The notes below the pieces were generated by a model. It was not told where the DNA came from and made no database searches. It saw nothing but the letters and a program-made list of their open reading frames with translations. The translations under genes were made by a program, and so were the position numbers. This document shows positions 57,896 to 64,000 of a DNA stretch of 64,000 bases, in pieces. This stretch comes from JACVRN01 sp036389255 (GTDB taxonomy: Bacteria; Acidobacteriota; Blastocatellia; Pyrinomonadales; Pyrinomonadaceae). The stretch lies in contig DASVQI010000042.1 of NCBI GenBank assembly GCA_036389255.1, positions 1 through 64,000 on the forward strand, read 5' to 3'. Every line of letters begins with the position of its first letter. Position 1 is the stretch's first letter.

Positions 57896-59397
57896 TTTCT
57901 AACCTTGTACCGATCCAGCCAGTTGGTCAAGGTCTGGTAGCTCGGAAGACCAACAAGGTGCGCCGCCTCTGTTTTGTTCCCCTTGCCTTCGGCCATTGCT
58001 CGCAGGAGGTAGTGCTGTGCCACATGTGTGAGCAACTCTGGTAGGTTAAATCCATTCCCCAGCGGGCGGTTAAGGATATCTTCAGACTGCCCGCTGGCTG
58101 CCGGTAGGATCGCCTGCCGCACATCGTCTTCCGTTATGCGCGAGCCAGAAGAAAGAACGGCCGCTCGCAGTAGTGTATTTTGCAATTCGCGGACATTGCC
58201 CGTCCAATGGTGTCCCAAGAGAAGATTTCTTGCGCTGGGAGAAAGTTTTTTATCTTCCGGCCAGAGAGCGCTGGAGTTCTCGCGGTTCAGCCTTTCGAGC
58301 AACGCGTCGGTCAGCAACCCTAGATCGCCTTCACGCTCGCGCAGTGGCGGCAATCGTAGCAGGAAGACGGCAAGACGGTAAAAGAGATCTTCACGGAAAC
58401 TTCCCTTCGCCACCTCTTCAATAAGGTTGCGATTGGTCGCGCTGATTATCCGTACGTCTAGCTTGCGTGGCTCGCTCGCGCCAAGGGGCGTGATCTCTCG
58501 CTCCTGTAGCACCCGCAGCAATTTCACCTGAGCGGGCAGGGGAAGTTCGCCGACCTCATCTAAGAAGATCGTGCCGCCCTCTGCTTTAAGGAAATGGCCA
58601 TCTCGCCTCGCGTGCGCGCCTGTGAATGCTCCCTTCTCATGCCCGAACAGTTCGGATTCAACTAACTCGGAGGGAATCGCGCCACAATTGACGGCTATAA
58701 AGGGCTTTGTAGCGCGTGGGCTTGCACTATGTATGGCTCTAGCCAACAGTTCCTTACCAGTACCGGACTCACCTTCTATTAACACTGGGACTTGGTGTAG
58801 CGCCACGCGGCGCGCTAAGGCTAGTACTCTCCGCATCTGCCGACTCTGATGGATAATGTCATCGAAGGCAGGTGATTCGGCTGGCAGTCCGGCTGTGAGC
58901 CGCTCTAACTGCTCATCCGGCTGACGAAGAAGATCGGGCAGAAACTCCGCTGATATATCGAATGGGAGCGATACTACGCGGACGCCGCCCTGCTTTGACG
59001 ATTCGATTAGGGTCGCAGGGCAGCGGGTCTTCGAAACAATAATCCAAACTGCCGCCATAGCAGGCGTGCCTGGGCTAAGATGGAAAGTGAACGAGGCTGC
59101 TTCAACGCCCTGTCCCCGCAACCTTTCAATGACGTCAACAACCGCCTCATAGATCTCGCCGAAATCGGTTGGACTGCTGAGCGATGATGTGATTATCTCA
59201 ACCGGTCTATCAGTGCGTGCCTTCAGCCACTTCAAATAGCCCGTATTATCAGATTTTTCGAAGTTGCTTAGCAGGACGATACAATCACAGTCTATACCTG
59301 CCACAGCTTGCCCGATCGGCCCGAGACCTGCTTCAGTATTGTTCTTCGCGGCCTTAAGGTCAGTTAGTCCTAACCAAGCCAGCAAATAATGTCTCAT
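57886..59397 (-). CDS. sigma-54-dependent activator with N-terminal RtcR/CARF-like sensor domain
   Basis: 503 residues in three parts. The N-terminal region (1-160) has a Rossmann-like layout with DFGEIYEAVVDVIERLRG and FTFHLSPGTPAMAAVWIIVSKTRCPATLIESS, closely recalling the CARF domain of RtcR, which senses RNA-derived ligands. The AAA+ domain has Walker A GESGTGKE (209-216), the sigma-54 contact loop GAFTGA (256-261), Walker B IFLDE and REDLFYRL. The C-terminus is a Fis-type helix-turn-helix (KTEAAHLVGLPSYQTLTNWLDRYK). No receiver domain. It lies between two sigma-54-type promoters, one for the hsdR operon and one for the divergent exonuclease genes, so it likely controls both. Confidence 0.9.
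   Translation of the reverse strand: MRHYLLAWLGLTDLKAAKNNTEAGLGPIGQAVAGIDCDCIVLLSNFEKSDNTGYLKWLKARTDRPVEIITSSLSSPTDFGEIYEAVVDVIERLRGQGVEAASFTFHLSPGTPAMAAVWIIVSKTRCPATLIESSKQGGVRVVSLPFDISAEFLPDLLRQPDEQLERLTAGLPAESPAFDDIIHQSRQMRRVLALARRVALHQVPVLIEGESGTGKELLARAIHSASPRATKPFIAVNCGAIPSELVESELFGHEKGAFTGAHARRDGHFLKAEGGTIFLDEVGELPLPAQVKLLRVLQEREITPLGASEPRKLDVRIISATNRNLIEEVAKGSFREDLFYRLAVFLLRLPPLREREGDLGLLTDALLERLNRENSSALWPEDKKLSPSARNLLLGHHWTGNVRELQNTLLRAAVLSSGSRITEDDVRQAILPAASGQSEDILNRPLGNGFNLPELLTHVAQHYLLRAMAEGKGNKTEAAHLVGLPSYQTLTNWLDRYKVRNGT
57902..57959. promoter_or_regulatory. possible activator binding site upstream of the sigma-54 promoter
   Basis: Inverted repeats GTTGGTC (57922-57928) / GACCAAC (57948-57954) and ACCTTGT (57902-57908) / ACAAGGT (57953-57959) lie just upstream of the promoter, inside the activator's 3' coding end. 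They are closer than usual for enhancer sites and may be chance. Confidence 0.25.
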
Positions 59398-59508
59398 TTA
59401 AATAGCTTACAAGAACTTTTATTCCAAGACAAGAAAACTTATGCGCCTTAATGAAGCCTAAGAGCTGTGAGGACTGGAATATCAGTGTTTTTGCCTAAAT
59501 GAAGAGGG

Positions 59509-59524
59509 CGGCACGGCTGGTGCT
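59509..59524 (+). promoter_or_regulatory. possible second sigma-54 promoter, plus strand
   Basis: GGCACG (59510-59515), four bases, then GTGCT (59520-59524), with exact GG-N10-GC spacing. It differs from TGGCACG-N4-TTGCT at two positions. It is 46 bases ahead of the 66-residue gene and divergent from the activator gene. Confidence 0.5.
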
Positions 59525-59569
59525 AAAGAAGCGACTGGCATAAGGGAATTCATACGATGGAGGGCAAAG

Positions 59570-59770
59570 ATGTACAAAGTACGTGATCTGGCGGACATCA
59601 TCAAATCCCGCCCCAGCGGTTCTTACCTGAGTGCCGCCCTCAACACTGCTTGGCGATGGCAGAGATATGAGCGTGACGAGGCCGCAGCCAATGCTGCGAG
59701 AGCAAGACGGCTCTCCCTTGAAGCTAAGGCGCAGCATTATGGTGTTAAGCTCCGCCTCTTCGGCGATTGA
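59570..59770 (+). CDS. small hypothetical protein, 66 aa
   Basis: GGAGGG lies 6 bases upstream of the ATG, a good translation signal for so small a gene. The sequence VRDLADIIKSRPSGSYLSAALNTAWRWQRYERDEAAANAARARRLSLEAKAQ is helical, basic and Ala/Arg-rich, with no signal peptide. It is not recognised. It stands between a possible sigma-54 promoter and the exonuclease gene, 48 bases ahead of the latter, so it could be its partner, an antitoxin-like regulator or a nucleic-acid-binding cofactor. Confidence 0.6.
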   Translation: MYKVRDLADIIKSRPSGSYLSAALNTAWRWQRYERDEAAANAARARRLSLEAKAQHYGVKLRLFGD

Positions 59771-59818
59771 ACACAGCTAAGACGCTTCTAAAAAGATGTT
59801 TTGGTTTCACTCCCGAAT

Positions 59819-60598
59819 ATGAAACGCAAAATTTTCCTGGATATTGAGACTCTACCGCCCGCAGAAGAAGTTCAAGATGCGTTGGCACATGAGATATGTC
59901 TAGCTCAGGCACCAAAGAAGGAACTAGCCCTAACAGGCGAGCTTGATGAATTGAATGTACAGCAATTCCGGGAGCTTGCGCTGCACGGTGAGCACGGCCG
60001 TGTATTAGCCATCGGCATGCTAGTCGAAGAAGATTCTCGCGTTGTTCACCACGGACTGTTAGGCCGTGAACGTGCAACCGGCAAATTCCATCTGGACGAG
60101 GTGCAGACGCTTAAAGCATTCTGGCATTTGGTAGAAGGATTTAACGTAAACCGTGACCTATTTATCGGGCACAACATCATGGACTTTGATCTTCCCTTTC
60201 TTATCAAGCGCTCGGTCATACACCGGGTTAAGCCAAGCATCACTCTTTCATTCCGACGCTATCAGCGACAGCCTATTTTCGATACCATGTGGGAATGGTC
60301 ATGCTGGCGTCACCGCATTAAGCTGCATGATTTGGCCGTGGCGCTGCAAATTAACTCGTCCAAGCAAGAGGGCATCGATGGTAGCAGGATTTATGATGCG
60401 TTCCTTAACGATAGACACTCTGACATAGCGCTGTACTGTATGAGAGATGTCGAGTGTGCTCGCGAGGCATATTATCGGCTAGAATTTCTCGAAGCACCAG
60501 CTCTCGTTCCTTATGCTTCAAAGGTAAAGGATGCACCCTACCCACTACCTCTGGACCAGGATATTCATCCTATTCTACTTCCGGTATCAGTGGCTTAA
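59819..60598 (+). CDS. DEDDy 3'-5' exonuclease domain protein
   Basis: 259 residues from the ATG at 59819; a TTG at 59801 is an alternative start, and neither has a strong ribosome binding site. The exonuclease motifs are all present: Exo I FLDIET (D8, E10), Exo II GHNIMDFDLPFL (D124) and Exo III YCMRDVE (Y206-x3-D210), the DEDDy arrangement. It resembles stand-alone PolB-type or 'predicted 3'-5' exonuclease' proteins that trim DNA or RNA. The base composition is AT-richer than the chromosomal genes. It follows the 66-residue gene and likely shares its promoter. Confidence 0.85.
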   Translation: MKRKIFLDIETLPPAEEVQDALAHEICLAQAPKKELALTGELDELNVQQFRELALHGEHGRVLAIGMLVEEDSRVVHHGLLGRERATGKFHLDEVQTLKAFWHLVEGFNVNRDLFIGHNIMDFDLPFLIKRSVIHRVKPSITLSFRRYQRQPIFDTMWEWSCWRHRIKLHDLAVALQINSSKQEGIDGSRIYDAFLNDRHSDIALYCMRDVECAREAYYRLEFLEAPALVPYASKVKDAPYPLPLDQDIHPILLPVSVA

Positions 60599-60725
60599 GA
60601 TTTATGAATCACTAGAATTAGTCTCATAAGTAGACGAGGAGCGGCTTGTAAATTCCTCAATTAATCCGGCACTCGTAAACGTTACTTCAGTGATGTCAAA
60701 ATAATTGAAAAACCAGCCTTCGACT
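60599..60725. other. gap after the exonuclease gene, no gene
   Basis: Between the exonuclease stop and the msrB remnant no gene, hairpin or promoter was recognised. Confidence 0.3.
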
Positions 60726-60938
60726 TTAGTTAGCGTCTAGCACGCGCGGCAGTTCTTTGCCTTCGGAAATGAATCGAATGGAAAGAGAGTTAACGCAGTG
60801 TCAGGTGTCCTTTTCTGTATAGCCTTAGCACTCGAAGACGTGGCCTAAGTGGCCGTGGCAGTGAGCGCAAAGTATCTCGATGCGTCGCCCATCCGCATCT
60901 ACCTGGCGCTCTACGCTCTCTAGGTATTCTGGCGGTAT
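60726..60938 (-). pseudogene. msrB (methionine-R-sulfoxide reductase) C-terminal remnant
   Basis: Read on the minus strand in one frame, the stretch encodes IEILCAHCHGHLGHVFE, then a TAA-interrupted GYTEKDT, then a TGA and HCVNSLSIRFISEGKELP. This is the zinc-binding and catalytic C-terminal half of an MsrB protein. The catalytic Cys in RHCVNS is still there, but the Arg codon before it has become TGA. The 5' half is missing. There are two internal stop codons and no frameshift over 71 codons. It is a decayed gene from an earlier chromosomal or island content. Confidence 0.85.
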
Positions 60939-60980
60939 TCAACTTAGCGTAAAGTTTAAGCGCCCAATAACGCTATGCGC

Positions 60981-61412
60981 TTAAAGGTTTGTCTTACCTT
61001 TTTGATCCCCTGTGATAATTGTGCTACCTATCAAGTCGCCGCCCGTAGCCACGCTACGCTCCCCGCTTGCAACAACATTTACATTTGAGACGTTGAATTC
61101 GCTCATCATGCTGGTTAACTCTTCAGCAAATGATTTATCTTCGATAAGTAACTTTCTAAGTTGCAGCCGCAAGGCACCCTGAGCATCCACATCTTGTGGC
61201 GCAGCCACTAACTCTTTTACCGCTTCTTGCAATGCCGGTTTAACTTCGGCCCTTAACCGTATCTTATTCCATAGGGTTTTAGCGTTGTCCCATGCGCTCT
61301 CACCAAATTTCTTTGCAGCTCCAGCCGCCGCAATCTTACCCGCTGCCAGTAGATATGGAAGATAAGGTGTCAGATACGTTACGACCTCTCGTGCTAGTGC
61401 TGTTTCTTCCAT
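60981..61412 (-). CDS. 143-aa protein with GERSVAxGGD motif, putative NLR partner
   Basis: AAAGGAG precedes the ATG. The N-terminal region EVVTYLTPYLPYLLAAGKIAAAGAAKKFGESAWDNAKTLW is hydrophobic then amphipathic, compatible with membrane association. It is followed by a helical, charged part (about 55-105). The C-terminus NVVASGERSVATGGDLIGSTIITGD contains GERSVATGGD at 117-126, which recurs in the N-terminus of the NB-ARC protein encoded at 62821. I know similar small proteins next to NLR-like and effector-associated-domain genes in cyanobacteria and actinobacteria, but no activity has been assigned. It may be an adaptor or effector that pairs with the NB-ARC protein. Confidence 0.7.
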   Translation of the reverse strand: MEETALAREVVTYLTPYLPYLLAAGKIAAAGAAKKFGESAWDNAKTLWNKIRLRAEVKPALQEAVKELVAAPQDVDAQGALRLQLRKLLIEDKSFAEELTSMMSEFNVSNVNVVASGERSVATGGDLIGSTIITGDQKGKTNL

Positions 61413-61645
61413 TTCTTTCTCCTTTAATCATCCGAACGGTAACTTGTCAATAATCTAGTATTTAGCTTTCAAACAATTTAGAGAATAACTAATGCAAACT
61501 GCATGAATTATTATACTACTCTTCTTTGTCAGTTTACCTAATAGACTTTAGGCACCTTAACATTATGCAAAACAAGATTTATATTAAGATCTTGATTGAA
61601 AATTATCTTTACAAGTGGCTCATAAAGATAGAATGAATTTGTACT
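61413..61645. other. AT-rich divergent intergenic region
   Basis: About 230 bases, much AT-richer than the rest of the window, between the divergent 143-residue gene and the TPR gene. It should hold promoters for both. I could not pick single boxes with confidence because many A/T runs resemble -10 sequences. Confidence 0.4.
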
Positions 61646-61681
61646 TTGCCAGAGGATAATGGAGCATATATTAGATTAATC

Positions 61682-62779
61682 ATGCCTACATTTCAGGAAG
61701 CTCATCAACGTCATGCTACCTATTTTGGGAACGTACTCCAAAACATAAATAACCTGTATTTACAAGGAGGTGAATCAACTAACTATGCTCTTAGCATTTT
61801 TGATCTTGAACGCCCAAATATAGAAGTTGCGCAGAAGTGGTCCGAAAAATATAGTTCTAATCATTCAAAGGCAGCATGGTTCTGTGCTTCCTTCCCGGAG
61901 ATGGGCTCCCATGTCTTGGATTTGCGACAACATCCATATGACCGTATTCAATGGTTGAAAGCAGCTCTCAATGCTGCTAGACATTTCAATCTAAATCAGC
62001 AATTCATTTGTTCACACTTGGCTAATTTAGGTGCTGTATATTTAAGCATTGGCCAGCCTCATTGTGGCATCAAATACCTGTACGAGGCGCTCCTAGTAGC
62101 GCGAGAAATCGGAGACCTCCAGTATGAAGGAGTAGCACTTGGTAATTTGGGTAATGCTTACTCGAACCTTGGAGACCTTGCCCACGCGGTTAATTACTAC
62201 ACTGAAGATCTAGCAGTTAGCCGTCAACTTCACGATCGCCGCAGTGAAGGTATCACGCTGCTAAATTTGGGGAATGTATATGCGCGTCGCAAGGACTTTC
62301 ACAGTGCTATTGCATGCTATAAGCAAGCACTGCTTATAGCTCGTGAATTAGGAGACCTCCGTAATGAAGGGAATGCGCTTGGTAATTTAGGAGTTTCCTA
62401 TAGACACTTGGGTGATGTCCAACTCTCTATCGAGCACCATAATTACTCCTTGGCAATCAATCAAGAAATTAATGATTTAAAGGGCGCAGCAAACTCTTTG
62501 GGTAATTTAGGTTTACTATATGCGGATTTAGGTGAATTCGATAAAGCTCTAAATTATTATGAGCAACAATTGGTACTTGCTAATAAAATTGTAGATCGTA
62601 GAGGTCAGGCGGCAGCTCTATATAATACCGGTCTAACACTAGATAAACTTGGTAACCGGGAACAAGCTATCGCCAAGGCTAAAACCGCTTTAACCATTTT
62701 TGAGGAAGTAGAAGATAAAGAATCGATACAGAAAGTAAGAAGTAAGCTTGAGCATTGGCAACGCAGGCCATGGCAATAA
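61682..62779 (+). CDS. TPR-repeat protein, possibly the C-terminal half of an NLR
   Basis: 365 residues from the ATG at 61682; a TTG at 61646 is an alternative, and neither has a clear ribosome binding site. The first 80 residues (FQEAHQRHATYFGNVLQ, LYLQGGESTNYALSIFDLERPNIEVAQKWSEKY) are the linker that normally follows the winged-helix part of NB-ARC proteins. Then come about six kinesin-light-chain-type TPRs of 40 residues each, repeating ALGNLGNAYSNLGDLAHAVNYYTEDLAVSRQLHD. The sequence looks like an NLR sensor region without its ATPase. It is AT-rich. The NB-ARC gene starts 41 bases downstream. Confidence 0.8.
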   Translation: MPTFQEAHQRHATYFGNVLQNINNLYLQGGESTNYALSIFDLERPNIEVAQKWSEKYSSNHSKAAWFCASFPEMGSHVLDLRQHPYDRIQWLKAALNAARHFNLNQQFICSHLANLGAVYLSIGQPHCGIKYLYEALLVAREIGDLQYEGVALGNLGNAYSNLGDLAHAVNYYTEDLAVSRQLHDRRSEGITLLNLGNVYARRKDFHSAIACYKQALLIARELGDLRNEGNALGNLGVSYRHLGDVQLSIEHHNYSLAINQEINDLKGAANSLGNLGLLYADLGEFDKALNYYEQQLVLANKIVDRRGQAAALYNTGLTLDKLGNREQAIAKAKTALTIFEEVEDKESIQKVRSKLEHWQRRPWQ

Positions 62780-62820
62780 GATTTTAAAGGATATAATTAG
62801 ACCATTTTAGGAGGAAACTT

Positions 62821-64000
62821 GTGACTGCTAAAGACGAATCGAACAGATTATTAGGAGATTCAACTGAAGGCAGGGCCGGCGAAGATAATAAACAGGCCAA
62901 CAGGCCCCATAATACAAGTATGCTTACTGGTGAACGGTCCGTAGCAGCTGGCGGAGACATCATAAACTCATCAATATTTACTGGCGACATTACTATTGCT
63001 GGAATTGGTACAACGGTCCCTCATTGGGGAGTAGGTAGTGCTCCTCCCCGACCGCCCCTTGTCTTAGGGCGTGAAGAGGCACTTCGTGATATTAAGTCTC
63101 GTCTCAATTCGGTATCGCAGAGCAGCAAGGCTTCTATACAAGTCATTACGGCGGTGCGTGGCTGGCCTGGAGTAGGGAAAACGACTTTAGCTGCATTACT
63201 CGCACACGACCCAGAAATGGAGACTGCATTTCCTCATGGAGTACTCTGGATATCTCTTGGTAAAGAACCCAGTATACTCTCTCTACTTGCAGCTTGGGGT
63301 CGTGAACTTGGCACAAATGATCTAATGAACGCGCAAAGCATTGCAGAGGCATCTGCACAATTAACAGCCCTGTTACGAGATAAGCAGATGCTTCTTATTA
63401 TTGATGATGTGTGGGAAGCGGAGCATGCTAAAGCGTTTATGGTTGGGGGACGTGGGTGTGCAATGCTTTTCACGACTCGCTCAAAGACGGTTGCACAAAC
63501 CTTAGCGCCAACAGCAAATGACGTTTACAAGCTTCCTGTTCTAAGTGAAGAGGCAGCTATTGAGATTATAAGCCGGCTTGCCCCTTCGGTAATTGCGACC
63601 TACCCAGAAGCGTGCAAAGAACTTGTGCAAGAACTAGACTATTTACCTTTAGCACTTCAAGTTGCAGGGCACTTACTTAATACAGAAGCTGAATACGGTT
63701 TTGATGTAACCAATCTACTTACAGAACTTCGTGAAGGCGCAAGATTACTTGAGGAGAAGGCCCCGGTTGACCTAACGGATCTAGAGAAGGAAACAACTCC
63801 TACTATTGCAGCATTACTGCGCAAGAGCACTGATCATTTAGATCAGCATACATGCGATTGTTTTGCTTACCTCGGCGTATTTGCACCTGAACCGGCGTCT
63901 TTTGATCTTAATGCTCTGAAATTTGTTTGGCAGGTAGAGGACCCAGCGCCTGTTGTTCGGGAACTCGTAAAACGCGGCCTGTTGGAGCCTGCTGGCTCTG
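62821..64000 (+). CDS. NB-ARC (NLR-like STAND) ATPase, cut by window end
   Basis: Starts with GTG behind a perfect AGGAGG (62809-62814); the frame stays open to the last base, giving 393 residues so far. The first 70 residues are polar and contain GERSVAAGGD (37-46) and SSIFTGD, shared with the 143-residue protein. The NB-ARC core has P-loop GWPGVGKTT (114-122), Walker B LLIIDDVWE (191-199), the sensor MLFTTRS and LPLALQ (275-280). The beginning of the winged helix is CFAYLGVFAPEPASFDLNALKFVW. The sensor repeats must lie beyond the window. Bacterial relatives are antiphage sensors that oligomerise on recognition. Confidence 0.92.
   Translation, partial: MTAKDESNRLLGDSTEGRAGEDNKQANRPHNTSMLTGERSVAAGGDIINSSIFTGDITIAGIGTTVPHWGVGSAPPRPPLVLGREEALRDIKSRLNSVSQSSKASIQVITAVRGWPGVGKTTLAALLAHDPEMETAFPHGVLWISLGKEPSILSLLAAWGRELGTNDLMNAQSIAEASAQLTALLRDKQMLLIIDDVWEAEHAKAFMVGGRGCAMLFTTRSKTVAQTLAPTANDVYKLPVLSEEAAIEIISRLAPSVIATYPEACKELVQELDYLPLALQVAGHLLNTEAEYGFDVTNLLTELREGARLLEEKAPVDLTDLEKETTPTIAALLRKSTDHLDQHTCDCFAYLGVFAPEPASFDLNALKFVWQVEDPAPVVRELVKRGLLEPAGS

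Noticed and set aside
57902..57959. Firm assignment of an enhancer site for the sigma-54 activator
   Set aside because: The inverted repeats are only 7 bases, overlap each other, lie in coding sequence and are nearer the promoter than usual; kept only as a low-confidence feature.
61976..62700. CRISPR-like or satellite repeat suggested by recurring GGTAATTTAGG words
   Set aside because: The repetition follows a 120-base period set by coding TPR units in one open frame, with no constant spacer/repeat structure.

Overview
The window joins about 47 kb of ordinary chromosome to a defence-rich accessory region. The chromosomal part is GC-rich and Gram-negative in character: meso-diaminopimelate-type murE, many signal-peptide proteins, DUF3857/transglutaminase proteins, DUF4097, S9 peptidase. 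Together with the gene order and the many palindromic intergenic repeats, this suggests an Acidobacteriota member, perhaps class Blastocatellia. That placement is inference; no rRNA is present.

Layout. 1-6 kb: an M6-type metalloprotease whose C-terminal domain recurs as a separate 76-residue protein, a PTP-repeat protein and several small unknowns. 6.4-9.9 kb: a D-threonine aldolase-like enzyme, an aldo/keto reductase and a class V aminotransferase. 9.9-20.1 kb: a compact lysine/DAP operon (lysA-lysC-dapE-dapB-dapA-dapD-aminotransferase-asd-permease) with overlapping genes behind one good sigma-70 promoter. 20.2-33.3 kb: a matrixin-like protease pair, murE, an ATP-grasp protein, two tandem DUF3857/transglutaminase proteins (one without the catalytic Cys), an S9 peptidase and a DUF4097 protein. 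33.4-47.3 kb: tRNA-Leu, the tig-clpP-clpX-lon proteostasis cluster, engB, rho, glgA, trxA, purA.

At tRNA-Lys (47481-47553) the sequence changes character. Beyond it come, on the minus strand, a sigma-54 activator with an RtcR/CARF-like sensor domain, then hsdR, hsdM, hsdS, a DUF1016/PD-(D/E)XK nuclease, a DUF3696-type AAA ATPase and an unknown protein with a C-terminal HDRF motif. A near-perfect -24/-12 promoter overlaps the activator's stop codon just ahead of hsdR. A second one lies behind the activator and points the other way, to a 66-residue protein and a DEDDy 3'-5' exonuclease. The simplest reading is that the activator senses a nucleic-acid-derived signal and switches on a Type I restriction system plus accessory nucleases. 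This is the most interesting system in the window.

Beyond it lie a decayed msrB remnant and an AT-richer module. That module holds a 143-residue protein, a TPR protein and an NB-ARC (NLR-like) ATPase cut by the window end. The 143-residue protein and the NB-ARC protein share a GERSVAxGGD...TGD motif, which suggests they work together. No integrase is seen; the far end of the island is outside the window.
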